DNA from: Pseudodonghicola sp048268305
Lineage (GTDB): Bacteria; Pseudomonadota; Alphaproteobacteria; Rhodobacterales; Rhodobacteraceae
Reading direction: 5' to 3'
DNA length: 64,000 nt
Assembly: GCF_048268305.1 (NCBI RefSeq)
Contig: NZ_JBLWVT010000006.1
Span: 62,001-126,000 of the forward strand
Shown here: positions 35,987 to 44,790 of the stretch, piece by piece
How the letters are laid out: every line of letters starts with the position of its first letter
Position numbering within the stretch: the stretch's first letter is position 1
Notes under the pieces: model-generated
The model's database searches: none
Seen by the model: only the letters and a program-made list of their open reading frames with translations
Told to the model about the DNA's origin: nothing
Translations under genes and position numbers: made by a program

Positions 35987-36321
35987 GCCGCCACCTCCTC
36001 ATCGGCGAAACAGGTCAGATAGCGGCCCGCCGCGTCATATTCGGTCACCGCCCGGATCAGATAGAGCCGCGCGCCATCGCGAAACCGCTGCTCCGGCGCC
36101 GGCCGCCGCAGTGATCCCACCGGCGCCCCGCGCACCACGATGCGATAACTCACGGTCGAAACCGCCGCGCCCGCCTCCGCCCGCTCGCGCCCGGTACGCG
36201 AGCGCACCTCGGCCCAGAGCTCTCCCAGGGTCGACCAGCTCCGGATCGCGCCACCGGCGCCATCCGACAACCGCACCGGCGCCTCCAGCACCAACCGACG
36301 GCTGAGAACCGGCACGCTCAT
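35983..36321 (-). CDS. GTA gene 7: head closure / head-tail adaptor
   Basis: 112 residues of the phage head-tail joining family (SPP1 gp16-like). LVLEAPVRLSDGAGGAIRSW and GELWAEVRSRTGRERAEAGA are typical. It starts within the g6 stop (ATGA overlap). Confidence 0.92.
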   Translation of the reverse strand: MSVPVLSRRLVLEAPVRLSDGAGGAIRSWSTLGELWAEVRSRTGRERAEAGAAVSTVSYRIVVRGAPVGSLRRPAPEQRFRDGARLYLIRAVTEYDAAGRYLTCFADEEVAA

Positions 36322-36917
36322 CGCACCGCCCCCAGACCCAGCCGCATCCGGCGATAGCGCTCGATCAGGCTGGTGACCCCGAAGGGCATGCAGCCTACCG
36401 CAAGCGAGGTCTCGTCGCGATATTCGTAGTAATGCGCCGCCAGCAGCAGCACCGCCTGGCCCAGATCGGCCGGCAAGCCGCCCCAATCCACCGCCATGCC
36501 GGCGGTGAACCCGATCCGCGCATATCCGTCTGTCGGAATCGTCGGCAGCAAGACCCCCACCGACCGCAGCAGCGGCACCTGAGCATCAGGCTCCAGCCGA
36601 TATGCCCCCGCCTCCAGCACCACCTCGCCGCCCTCGGCATCGACCAGAACCACCGCGCTCACCGCAGTGACCGGGGCCACCGGAAAGGGCTCGGCCATCC
36701 CGTCGAGCCATTCCTCCACTCGCAGGCTGAACCCCCGCGCGATCAACACCTTGCCGGTCCGCGCCTCGATCGCCGCGACGGCGGCACGCAGAAACCCCAG
36801 CAGCAGATCGTCCTGCAAGCCATCCTCGCCAAAGCCGCTACCCAACCGCAGATGGGTCCGGAACTGCGCCACCGGCAGCGCCGCATCGGCATAGCTGCTC
36901 ACTTCGCTCAACATCAT
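36318..36917 (-). CDS. GTA gene 6: head-tail connector (phiE125 gp8 family)
   Basis: 199 residues. MMLSEVSSYADAALPVAQFR, GFLRAAVAAIEARTGKVLI and AVLLLAAHYYEYRDET match the connector family. ATG 36917 has GGAGAG upstream; the next codon is also ATG. The 163 bases between this gene and g5 are GC-rich and hold only small hairpins, the one larger gap inside the GTA operon after the capsid gene. Confidence 0.92.
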   Translation of the reverse strand: MMLSEVSSYADAALPVAQFRTHLRLGSGFGEDGLQDDLLLGFLRAAVAAIEARTGKVLIARGFSLRVEEWLDGMAEPFPVAPVTAVSAVVLVDAEGGEVVLEAGAYRLEPDAQVPLLRSVGVLLPTIPTDGYARIGFTAGMAVDWGGLPADLGQAVLLLAAHYYEYRDETSLAVGCMPFGVTSLIERYRRMRLGLGAVR

Positions 36918-37080
36918 TCGTGTCTCTCCGATACGTGCCGCCGCGCCTCCCGGGCACGGACGCACGCCGCGCTCCCGTGTCGCTCGGACGGAGGGGAGCA
37001 GCTAGACAACACGGGGAACGGTTATCCCCGGCGCACGCCCGCCGCGGAGCCGCACCCCGCGGCCCCGCGATCCGACCCGC

Positions 37081-38262
37081 TCAGGCGGTGCCGAATTTCA
37101 GCAGCTTGATCGCCGCGAAATCGCTGACATCGCCGCCGACCCGCTTGGTGGCATAGAACAGCACATGCGGCTTGGCGCTGAAGGGGTCGCGCAGCACCCG
37201 CAGGTCGGGACGTTCGGCGATGGTGTAACCGGCGCGGAAGTCCCCGAAGGCGACCGAATAGGAATCGGCGGCGATATCGGGCATGTCCTCGGCGATCAGC
37301 ACCGGATAGCCCATCAGCCGCGCCGGCTCCCCTGCGGCCAGCCCGTCCGACCACAGGAAGCGGCCGTCCAGATCCTTCATCTTGCGCAGCACACCCGCGG
37401 TCTTCGAATTCATCACGAAGGTGCCATTCGCGCGATATTCGGCACCCAGCGCATAGACCAGATCAACCACCGGGTCGGGGTCGGTGATATCCCCCGACAC
37501 GCCGGTCACGACATAGCCCAGATCACCCCAGGCCCAGCTGTCGTTCGCCACCTTGTCATGATGCAGAAAGCCGGTCGGCTTGTCGGTGCCATTGCCGCTG
37601 ACAAAGGCCGCCGCCTCGGCCCGGGCGAACCGTTCGGCGATGCGACCGGCCAGCCAGGCCTCGATATCAAAGGCGCTGTCGTCCAGCAGCCGCTGGCTCG
37701 CCTTCGGCAGCGCGCTCAGCTCATGCAGCGGGATCGCGATGCGGTCGATCTGCGGCGTGCCCGTCTCCGTGGTCGTGGCGGTTTCCGAGGCCCAGCCGGC
37801 GCCCAGCTCGGTATGGTCGATCAGCACGTCGTAGGAGGTCGCCTCCACATGCACCACCGTCGCCACCGCGCGGATCGACGCAGTCGCCCGCAGCACCGAC
37901 AGCACCGCCTCCGAGGTCTGCGGATCGACCAGATAGCCGCCGTCGCCGTTGACGGCGCTGGACATTGCCTTGCCCTCCAGCTCCAGCCCGCGCAGCCCGT
38001 CGTCATCGCCATGACGCAGATAGGCGTTGAAGGCCTTGCGATGCGGGGCACCCGTCTCGGTCATGGCTGCCAGGGGCGGACGCCCGCCGGCAAGAGATTT
38101 ACGATCCAGCATGGTCAGTCGCTCTTCCGCTTGTTGAAGTTTTCTCTCAATACTCAAACGAAACCCACTGATTTCACTGATGAAACCGGAAAGCTCCCGC
38201 TTCATCTCCAGCACCATGGGTCCCGCGCCCCCGGGCATCCCCGGTCCTTGCGTCTCGGTCAT
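37081..38262 (-). CDS. GTA gene 5: major capsid protein (HK97 fold)
   Basis: 393 residues. An N-terminal helical delta-domain (about residues 1-100, with coiled coil SIERKLQQAEERLTMLDRKS) is followed by the HK97-fold capsid: MSSAVNGDGGYLVDPQTSEA, AFVSGNGTDKPTGFLHHDKV, FVMNSKTAGVLRKMKDLDGR and YTIAERPDLRVLRDPFSAK. The delta domain is removed by the g4 protease in relatives. The start overlaps the g4 stop by four bases. Confidence 0.96.
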   Translation of the reverse strand: MTETQGPGMPGGAGPMVLEMKRELSGFISEISGFRLSIERKLQQAEERLTMLDRKSLAGGRPPLAAMTETGAPHRKAFNAYLRHGDDDGLRGLELEGKAMSSAVNGDGGYLVDPQTSEAVLSVLRATASIRAVATVVHVEATSYDVLIDHTELGAGWASETATTTETGTPQIDRIAIPLHELSALPKASQRLLDDSAFDIEAWLAGRIAERFARAEAAAFVSGNGTDKPTGFLHHDKVANDSWAWGDLGYVVTGVSGDITDPDPVVDLVYALGAEYRANGTFVMNSKTAGVLRKMKDLDGRFLWSDGLAAGEPARLMGYPVLIAEDMPDIAADSYSVAFGDFRAGYTIAERPDLRVLRDPFSAKPHVLFYATKRVGGDVSDFAAIKLLKFGTA

Positions 38263-38861
38263 TCCCGCCTCCCGTCTTCGGCCTGTTCCCCGGCGCGGTC
38301 GCCCCGCGCCATCTCGATCCGTGCGGCGCGCAGAATCTCGGTCAACTGACGCCAACCTTCCGCGCTCTCGTCGCTCTTGGCGGCGATCCGCGCTTCGGGC
38401 AGCATCGGGAAGGTCACCAGCGACACCTCCCACAGCTCCACCTCGGTCAGCAGCCGGCCCCCCTCCGCCGCGCGCTCCGCCCGCTTGGTGCGATAGCCGA
38501 TCGACAGCCCGTCGATGGCGCCGGCCTCGACCAGCGCCGCCGCCTCGCGCCCCCTCTGGGTGGCAGTCAGCAGCCGCCCCTTGACCCAGAGCCCACGGGC
38601 ATCCTCGCGCAGCTCCTCCCAGACACCGATTGGCTGCGCCGGATCGTGCTGCCACAGGAACTTGACGCTGCGCCCCGCCGCCGCCAGCGCCTTGAGCGAT
38701 CCCGCATAGGCCCCTTTACGGACCACATCACCACCCTGATCGACCTGGCCGAACAGGCTCGCGTAGCCGGTGATCACCGCGCCGTCCTGCAGGCTCAGCC
38801 CCTCGCCGAAGCGCGCGAATTTGGTCTCCAGCCCCAGGCTGGGGCTCCAGTCCTGATCCAT
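38259..38861 (-). CDS. GTA gene 4: HK97-family prohead protease
   Basis: 200 residues. GAVITGYASLFGQVDQGGDV, LWQHDPAQPIGVWEELREDA, IDGLSIGYRT (catalytic Ser) and LWEVSLVTFPMLPEARI are the family blocks; the catalytic His is in WQHD. It processes the capsid precursor. RBS GAGGAG precedes ATG 38861. Confidence 0.95.
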   Translation of the reverse strand: MDQDWSPSLGLETKFARFGEGLSLQDGAVITGYASLFGQVDQGGDVVRKGAYAGSLKALAAAGRSVKFLWQHDPAQPIGVWEELREDARGLWVKGRLLTATQRGREAAALVEAGAIDGLSIGYRTKRAERAAEGGRLLTEVELWEVSLVTFPMLPEARIAAKSDESAEGWRQLTEILRAARIEMARGDRAGEQAEDGRRE

Positions 38862-38889
38862 CCGTCTCTCCTCAGATTGTCGCCAGCCC

Positions 38890-39114
38890 TCAGTGGCCGC
38901 CGGCCACCAGCATCGACTGCAAGGCCTGGGTCAGGATCACCGCCACCACGCCATAGACGGTCAGCCACAGCCGCCGCTCCAGCCGCTCCATCATCTCTTC
39001 CAACCGGTCGAGCCGGCGGCAGATATTGTCGTTCTGGATCTGGCTGACCCGCTCATGCGCCGCCAACCGCAACCCCGGCGCGCAGTCAAAGGGTGCCTCA
39101 CGCGGGTCAATCAT
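38890..39114 (-). CDS. GTA gene 3.5: head formation protein (rcc01685 family)
   Basis: 74 residues. It has a helical charged N-terminal half (NDNICRRLDRLEEMMERLER) and a C-terminal hydrophobic segment (LWLTVYGVVAVILTQALQSM) like a holin or small membrane protein. It occupies the place of orfg3.5 of R. capsulatus GTA. It overlaps the g3 end by 8 bases. Confidence 0.85.
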   Translation of the reverse strand: MIDPREAPFDCAPGLRLAAHERVSQIQNDNICRRLDRLEEMMERLERRLWLTVYGVVAVILTQALQSMLVAGGH

Positions 39115-40315
39115 CCGCAGCCGCCCCGGGCCGCGCCGGCAGCCCCAGAAGCACGCGCTTCTCCGCCTCGGTCAGAAACTCCGCCTTGGCGACCCGGGTC
39201 CACTGCGCCTCCCGCTCGGCCGCCAAGGCCGGCACCTGATCCAGATCGGGCCGCAGCTCCAACAGCTCACCGGCGAACCGCGCCAACCAATCCGAAAGCG
39301 CCGCCACCACCCGGCCTGCCAAAGGCAACACCGTCAGCCGATAGAACGCCCGGTTCGCCTCCTGATAATTGGCGTAGGTCGCATCCCCCGGGATCCCCAG
39401 CAGCATCGGCGGCACCCCGAAGGCCAGGGCGATCTCGCGCGCTGCCGCCTCCTTGGTCTGCCGGAACTCCATGTCGCTGGGGCTGAACCCCATCGGCTTC
39501 CAGTCCAACCCGCCTTCCAGCACCATCGGCCGCCCGGCGTTCCTGGCGCCGCGATAATTCGCCTCGATCTCCTCCGACAGGCGGCGAAACTGCTCCTCCG
39601 CCATCACGCCCTGGCCATCGCCACCGCGCCAGACCAGCGCGCCAGAGGGGCGTGCCGCATTGTCCAAAAGCGACTTCGACCAGCGCGAGGCGCTGTTGTG
39701 CACATCCACCGCCATCGCCGCCGCCTGCAGCGGCGAAAACCCGTAATGATCATCCTGCGGATGGAAATTCTTGATATGACAGACCACCGGCACCGGCCCG
39801 GCCAGATCGAAGCGATGCTTCTTCGCCCCGACCTCATAGTCATAGGCGACCGGCCAGCCATCCGTCCCCGGCACCACCCGCATCCGGTCAGAGCGCAGAA
39901 CATGCAGCTCCAGCGGCAGCTCCGCAGGCGCCGGCTCCCGCCGCATCACCGCCTCGACATAGGCGTTGCCTGACAACAGAAGCTGGGCATAGAGCGCCTC
40001 CAGGAACTCCGCCCGGCCCTGGCCGGCATTGGGCCGGGCGATCAGCGCCAGGATCGGATGCGTGTCGAACCGACGCCGCCGATCCTGCAGCACCAGCGGC
40101 AGGGCGGCGGCGGCCTCGGCGATCATCTTGACCGACCGATGCGCCACCGGGTTGCCCAGATAGCCCGTCCGCGTCAGCGAGGCGGTATCGCGCGGCGACC
40201 AGGCCACCCGGCCGGCCCCGTGCCAGGCCAGCACCGGGCCCGCGGCGCTCACCTTGCGCTCCTCTGCGCCCATCGCCGCCGCCTCTGCCCGCCGCCGCAG
40301 GAAATCAAATGCCAT
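39107..40315 (-). CDS. GTA gene 3: portal protein (HK97 family)
   Basis: 402 residues. NPVAHRSVKMIAEAAAALPL, LLLSGNAYVEAVMRREPAPA, PLQAAAMAVDVHNSASRW and KEAAAREIALAFGVPPMLLG are typical portal blocks. It forms the dodecameric DNA gate of the head. ATG 40315 is taken because the conserved part begins there. A 112-base gap with an ACGGGCC/GGCCCGT inverted repeat separates it from g2. Confidence 0.95.
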   Translation of the reverse strand: MAFDFLRRRAEAAAMGAEERKVSAAGPVLAWHGAGRVAWSPRDTASLTRTGYLGNPVAHRSVKMIAEAAAALPLVLQDRRRRFDTHPILALIARPNAGQGRAEFLEALYAQLLLSGNAYVEAVMRREPAPAELPLELHVLRSDRMRVVPGTDGWPVAYDYEVGAKKHRFDLAGPVPVVCHIKNFHPQDDHYGFSPLQAAAMAVDVHNSASRWSKSLLDNAARPSGALVWRGGDGQGVMAEEQFRRLSEEIEANYRGARNAGRPMVLEGGLDWKPMGFSPSDMEFRQTKEAAAREIALAFGVPPMLLGIPGDATYANYQEANRAFYRLTVLPLAGRVVAALSDWLARFAGELLELRPDLDQVPALAAEREAQWTRVAKAEFLTEAEKRVLLGLPARPGAAADD

Positions 40316-40427
40316 GGGGGATGCTCCTTCTGCCTCCGTCCTGGATGGGCAGGTTATGACAGCCAGAGACGAACAGGCTGGAAACGGGCCGCACGCAGGC
40401 ATGGCAACGGCCCGTCCCAAAGCATGC

Positions 40428-41798
40428 TTACAGCACCCGCAGCCGCGGCCGCAGCCAGCTCGCCGAAGGTCCGACGACCAGCTCGTGCAGCGCCCAGACC
40501 AGCGCATCGACCCGGTCGGGCGACCCCGGACCATCGTATCCGCGCTGGGTCATCCGGCACATCTGCTCCTCCAGCGCCACCAGCCCGCGCAGGTGCCTGA
40601 CCCGCCCCTGTTCATAGAGCGCCGCCACCGGCTCCGCCCGCGCCACCTTGCCCCGGCTGGCGCGCACCGCACGGAAAGGCACCAATGGGTCGACCTGGCG
40701 CAGCACCTCCTCGACCAGTTGCCCGCCCTGATTGACCTCGGCCACCAACCGTTCGGCACCGAACTCCTCCATCGCCCGGATCGCCGCCCGGGCCCAATCC
40801 GCCGGCCCCACGCCGCGCACCGTCCGATCCGCCAGCACATAGGCACGCCAGTCCTGCGGCGGCCCCTGCAATTGCGCGCCGGCCACCACGATGCCACAGG
40901 CGTCCGCCGCAGCCCCGCCGGTCACCGCCGGGTCCAGCGCCACCACCACCCGGTCCAGCGCCGGCACCTTGTCGACCCGCGCCCCCTCCAGCATGCCAGA
41001 GGTCCAGAGCGCGCCTTCGGCATCCTCCAGCAGCACCCCGTCCAGCTCTTGCCGCCCCAGCCGGGTGCCGGCATAGCGCGCCCGCACCTCCGCCAGAAAC
41101 GACGCCGCCAGATTGGCCCGGTTCGCCTCGGTCGGGGCCTGCGTCGCCACGGTCGAGGGTGCCGCCAGCAGAGATTTCAGCGCCGTCACATTCCTCGGCG
41201 TCGTGGTGACGCAGACCCTTGGGTCATCCCCCAGCCGCAGGGCGAATTGCAGCATGTCCCAGGGCTCCTCCGCCTTCGGCCACTTGGCCAGCTCGTCGGC
41301 CCAGGCGGCATCGAACTGCGGGCCGCGCAGCCCATCGGGATCCTGCGCAGAAAACGCCTGCGCCTCGGCCCCGTTGGGCCAGATCAGCCGCCGCTCCGAC
41401 GCCTTCCAGACCGGCCGCCGATCCGGCGGCGAACAGGCCAGGATGCCGCTGTCGCCCTTGATCATCACATCGCGCACCTGATCATAGGTCTCGCCCAACA
41501 GCGCCAGCCGTCGGCACCGTCCCTTGTCCAGCGGCCGCGCCCCTTCGATCTGGGCGCGCACCCATTCGGCGCCCGCCCGGGTCTTGCCCGCGCCGCGTCC
41601 GCCCATGATCACCCAGGCGCGCCAGTCTCCCCCCGGCGGCAACTGATGCGGCAAGGCCCAGAACTCGAACAGAAAAGGGAGGGCGCAAAGCCCTCCCTCA
41701 CCGATCTCTTCCAGAAACTGTTCACGGATTGCAGCCGGCGCGGAGGCGAGCCAGGCGGCACCCGATCTCAAGTCTGGCGGCATCGAGATCGAGCGCAT
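40428..41798 (-). CDS. GTA gene 2: terminase large subunit
   Basis: 456 residues from ATG 41798. The ATPase has Walker A GGRGAGKT (residues 66-73), RGPQFDAAWADELAKWPKAE with the Walker B acidic pair, and VCVTTTPRN as coupling motif. The nuclease part has VALDPAV, LVAEVNQGG and DRVDALVWALHEL with acidic metal ligands. It packages random host DNA by headful. The start is uncertain: the frame opens at TTG 41843, and ATG 41798 or ATG 41783 are candidates; all lie inside g1. Confidence 0.94.
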   Translation of the reverse strand: MRSISMPPDLRSGAAWLASAPAAIREQFLEEIGEGGLCALPFLFEFWALPHQLPPGGDWRAWVIMGGRGAGKTRAGAEWVRAQIEGARPLDKGRCRRLALLGETYDQVRDVMIKGDSGILACSPPDRRPVWKASERRLIWPNGAEAQAFSAQDPDGLRGPQFDAAWADELAKWPKAEEPWDMLQFALRLGDDPRVCVTTTPRNVTALKSLLAAPSTVATQAPTEANRANLAASFLAEVRARYAGTRLGRQELDGVLLEDAEGALWTSGMLEGARVDKVPALDRVVVALDPAVTGGAAADACGIVVAGAQLQGPPQDWRAYVLADRTVRGVGPADWARAAIRAMEEFGAERLVAEVNQGGQLVEEVLRQVDPLVPFRAVRASRGKVARAEPVAALYEQGRVRHLRGLVALEEQMCRMTQRGYDGPGSPDRVDALVWALHELVVGPSASWLRPRLRVL

Positions 41799-42051
41799 AT
41801 CCGCCCTGAGCGATGCCGGTTTGGCGTTGTTGCTGTTCGACAAAACATTCCTCCACTTTCTGACAGGACCGGATCAGGCGCCCCGCCTGCTCCAATTCGC
41901 GCGTACGTGCGGTGACATCCGCGGGCTCCCCGGCCTCGATATCCGCCCTCAGGCTTTCCGCCACCTGCCGTAGCTCTCGCACCGATTGTTCGAGCGAGCG
42001 CAGCAGATCCGCAGTCTTCGAAACCCGCTCCTCCGGGGTAATCAGGATCAT
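41722..42051 (-). CDS. GTA gene 1: small terminase-like protein
   Basis: 109 residues, mostly helical and charged (LLRSLEQSVRELRQVAESLR), ending EIGCRLARLRAGCNP. Its place at the head of the GTA operon and its segment TPEERVSKTADLL fit orfg1, which acts as the terminase small subunit in R. capsulatus. The ATG at 42051 has only a weak RBS. It overlaps g2 by about 77 bases. Confidence 0.85.
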   Translation of the reverse strand: MILITPEERVSKTADLLRSLEQSVRELRQVAESLRADIEAGEPADVTARTRELEQAGRLIRSCQKVEECFVEQQQRQTGIAQGGYALDLDAARLEIGCRLARLRAGCNP

Positions 42052-42097
42052 CTCTGCCCATTGACCTCATGCGTGCGTGATCTCCGCACGAGAGAAC

Positions 42098-42151
42098 GAA
42101 AAAACGGCCGGCGGGTATCCCCGCGGCCGTTTGCCCAGTCCTTCTAGCATG
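42098..42151 (-). ncRNA. Possible short leader RNA or small RNA ahead of the GTA operon
   Basis: A promoter (42186-42158) is followed within about 50 bases by an intrinsic terminator (42132-42099), so a transcript of roughly 50-55 nt would be made, ending 48 bases before GTA g1. Either it is the attenuated leader of the GTA operon or a separate small RNA. The end points are estimates. Confidence 0.45.
42099..42132 (-). terminator. Intrinsic terminator just upstream of GTA g1
   Basis: On the minus strand: stem AAACGGCCG (with a bulge and further CGGG pairing) and CGGCCGTTT, then six T. It lies between the promoter at 42158-42186 and the g1 start, so it would stop GTA transcription from that promoter. 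Confidence 0.7.
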
Positions 42152-42157
42152 CCACAA

Positions 42158-42186
42158 CCTATAGGCGAAACCGCGCGCAAAGTCAA
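42158..42186 (-). promoter_or_regulatory. Near-consensus sigma-70 promoter upstream of the GTA cluster
   Basis: On the minus strand: TTGACT (42186-42181), 17 bases, TATAGG (42163-42158). It is the best promoter match in the window. It points at the GTA cluster, 107 bases before g1. Confidence 0.7.
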
Positions 42187-42199
42187 GCAGGAATGAAAT

Positions 42200-42228
42200 G
42201 AGGACCGGCGGCTAACCGCGCGGTCCTC
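42200..42228 (-). terminator. Hairpin after mltG
   Basis: GAGGACCG (42200-42207) pairs with CGGTCCTC (42221-42228), with partial inner pairing. On the minus strand ATTTCATT follows. It probably ends the fabF-mltG transcript, although the T-run is interrupted. Confidence 0.5.
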
Positions 42229-42269
42229 TTAATAAATCCCCAATCCGCTCCCTTTGGGAACTTGGGCGA

Positions 42270-43433
42270 TCACTCGCTTTGCTTGGCGCGATCCGCTTCG
42301 ATCTGGCGCCATTTGGCGACATTGCGGTTATGGTCTTCCAAGGTCGAGGAGAACACATGGCCGCCGGTCCCATCGGCAACGAAGAACACATAATCGGTCA
42401 CCGCCGGGTCCACTGCGGCCTCCAGGCTCGCCAATCCGGGATTGGCGATCGGGGTCGGCGGAAGCCCTTCGATCACGTAAGTATTCCAGGGCGTTACACG
42501 TCGAAGCTCACTTTGCCGCAGTCCGCGCCCAAGAACGCCTGCGCCCTTGGTCAGACCATAGATCACCGTCGGGTCGGTCTGCAGCCGCATGCCCGCCTTC
42601 AGCCGGTTGACAAAGACGCTGGCAACCGCGCCGCGCTCGTCCGGCACCCCGGTCTCCTTCTCGATGATCGAGGCGAGAACCAGCATCTGCTCCGGCGTGC
42701 TGAAAGGCAGACCTTCCTGTCGCTTGGCCCAGACCTCGTCGATCCGCTTCTGCTGCAAGGCCTGCATCTGCCCCAGCAGCGCCTCGCGCTCGGTGCCACG
42801 GGTGATCTCATAGCTGTGCGGGGCGAGCATGCCTTCGGCGGGGACATCGGTAATCTCGCCGCTCAACACGTCAATCGCCTTCAGCGCCTCGACCACCTGC
42901 CAGTTGGTCACCCCTTCGGCCACCGCGATACGGAAACTGGTGTCTGCCCCGGCCGTCTTCTCGGCGAAAACCGCAGGCACCTCGTCACTGGTTCCCAGAT
43001 CGAACTTCGCCAGTTCCACCTCGGTCATCGTGTCGGGATCAAGCTCGCGCAGCTCGGCCCGGCTGCGGGTCACACCGATGCGATAGACCACTTCGGCGCC
43101 GCAGGTGCTGGCGCCGCCGCGAGTGATCGCATCGACGATCCCCTCCATCGAGGCACGCGGCGGCACCAGAAAGTTGCCGGCCTTCAATTGGCTGTTCTTC
43201 TCGGAATATTGCGCGCCCAGCCGGAACACTGTGCCGCTGCTGATGGCGCCCTGATCCACCAGATTGCGGCTGACCTTGCTCATGGTCGAGCCACTGGCAA
43301 CCCTCACGCAGACCGCGTGATCCAGCGGCCCTTCCGCGACATATTCCCGTTGACCCCAGAGGATCAGCCCCGCCAGAAGGAACAATACGACGGCCAGAAC
43401 CGTCAGCATGTTGGATGCCAGGCTGCGCCACAT
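42270..43433 (-). CDS. mltG: Endolytic murein transglycosylase
   Basis: 387 residues. One N-terminal membrane segment (LTVLAVVLFLLAGLILWGQ), a LysM-like region, then the YceG domain with the catalytic glutamate in LASIIEKETGVPDERG, followed by LQTDPTVIYGLTKG, TPWNTYVIEGLPPTPIANPG and YVFFVADGTGGHVFS. It cuts nascent glycan strands at the inner membrane. It starts directly after the fabF stop, so both are co-transcribed. Confidence 0.96.
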   Translation of the reverse strand: MWRSLASNMLTVLAVVLFLLAGLILWGQREYVAEGPLDHAVCVRVASGSTMSKVSRNLVDQGAISSGTVFRLGAQYSEKNSQLKAGNFLVPPRASMEGIVDAITRGGASTCGAEVVYRIGVTRSRAELRELDPDTMTEVELAKFDLGTSDEVPAVFAEKTAGADTSFRIAVAEGVTNWQVVEALKAIDVLSGEITDVPAEGMLAPHSYEITRGTEREALLGQMQALQQKRIDEVWAKRQEGLPFSTPEQMLVLASIIEKETGVPDERGAVASVFVNRLKAGMRLQTDPTVIYGLTKGAGVLGRGLRQSELRRVTPWNTYVIEGLPPTPIANPGLASLEAAVDPAVTDYVFFVADGTGGHVFSSTLEDHNRNVAKWRQIEADRAKQSE

Positions 43434-44699
43434 TTATTCAGGCTTTCCGAACAGCACGCTCGCGTTGGTGCCACCGAAACCAAAGCTGTTCGACAGCGCG
43501 ATCTTGATCTCGCGCTCACGCTTCTGGTTCGGGGCCAGATCGACGGGCGTTTCCACCGCCGGATTGTCCAGGTTGATGGTCGGCGGCGCCACCTGATCAC
43601 GGATCGCCAGGATCGAGAAGATCGCCTCGATCGCGCCGGCAGCGCCCAACAGGTGTCCGGTCATCGACTTGGTGGACGACATGGTAACCTTGGCCGCCGC
43701 ATTGCCCAGCAGGCGCTCCACCGCGCCCAGCTCGATGGTGTCGGCCATGGTCGAGGTGCCATGCGCGTTGATGTAATCAATATCGCCCGGCTCCAGCCCC
43801 GCGTGCTTCAGCGCCGATCGCATCGACCGTTCGGCGCCGTTGCCATCCTCCGACGGGGCGGTGATGTGATAGGCATCGCCCGACAGGCCATAGCCCAGCA
43901 CCTCGGCATAGATCTTGGCGCCACGCGCCTTGGCGTGTTCGTATTCCTCAAGCACCACGATGCCGGCGCCCTCGCCCATCACGAAGCCGTCGCGATCGGT
44001 GTCATAGGGGCGGCTGGCCGCCTGCGGGTTATCGCCGAATTTGGTCGACAGCGCCTTGCAGGCGTTGAAGCCGGCGATCCCGATCTCGCTGATCGCGGCC
44101 TCGGCACCACCGGCGATCATCACATCGGCATCGCCGTATTTGATCAGCCGGGTGGCGTCACCGATGGCATGCGCCCCGGTCGAACAGGCGGTCACCACCG
44201 CATGGTTCGGGCCCTTGAAACCGAAACGGATGCTGACCTGCCCCGAAATCAGGTTGATCAGCGCCCCGGGGATAAAGAAGGGCGACACTCGGCGGGGGCC
44301 ACGCTCCTTGATCAGCACGGCGGTTTCCGCGATCGAGTTCAACCCGCCGATGCCCGACCCGATCATCACGCCGGTGCGCTCGCGGCTTTCCTCGTCTTCG
44401 GGCATCCAACCGGAATCGCGCACCGCCATATCGGCCGCGGCGATCCCGTACAGAATGAAATCATCGACCTTGCGCCGTTCCTTCGGTGCCATCCAGTCGT
44501 CGGGGTTGAAGGTGCCGTTGCTCCCGTCACCCAACGGAACTTCGCAAGCATAGGTGGTCGCCACCCCGCTCGCCACCGCATCGAACCGAGTGATCGGTCC
44601 AGCGCCGGATTGCCCCGCCAGCAGCCGAGCCCAGGTTTCTTCGACCCCGCACGCCAAGGGAGTCACCAATCCCAGCCCGGTTACAACGACTCTGCGCAT
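43434..44699 (-). CDS. fabF: 3-oxoacyl-[acyl-carrier-protein] synthase II
   Basis: 421 residues. The condensing-enzyme triad is present: Cys in VTACSTGAHAIGDA, His in YINAHGTSTMADTIE and His in SMTGHLLGAAGAIE. MRRVVVTGLGLVTPLACGVE is the normal N-terminus. It elongates fatty acids, acting on acyl-ACP and malonyl-ACP. It belongs to the fab cluster (fabD, fabG, acpP, fabF), interrupted by an arginase-family gene between acpP and fabF. Confidence 0.97.
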   Translation of the reverse strand: MRRVVVTGLGLVTPLACGVEETWARLLAGQSGAGPITRFDAVASGVATTYACEVPLGDGSNGTFNPDDWMAPKERRKVDDFILYGIAAADMAVRDSGWMPEDEESRERTGVMIGSGIGGLNSIAETAVLIKERGPRRVSPFFIPGALINLISGQVSIRFGFKGPNHAVVTACSTGAHAIGDATRLIKYGDADVMIAGGAEAAISEIGIAGFNACKALSTKFGDNPQAASRPYDTDRDGFVMGEGAGIVVLEEYEHAKARGAKIYAEVLGYGLSGDAYHITAPSEDGNGAERSMRSALKHAGLEPGDIDYINAHGTSTMADTIELGAVERLLGNAAAKVTMSSTKSMTGHLLGAAGAIEAIFSILAIRDQVAPPTINLDNPAVETPVDLAPNQKREREIKIALSNSFGFGGTNASVLFGKPE

Positions 44700-44790
44700 C
44701 TACAGCCCTCTTGCCTCAATTCGTTCGAGAACCGCTCTTACCCCGCTCGCCCCCTCGGGGGCAAGAGAAACGGCATAATCCCGCAATTGC

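Noticed and set aside
28051..42051. Intact prophage
   Set aside because: No integrase, repressor, replication or lysis gene and no attachment-site repeats; gene order and the short tape measure are those of a gene transfer agent.
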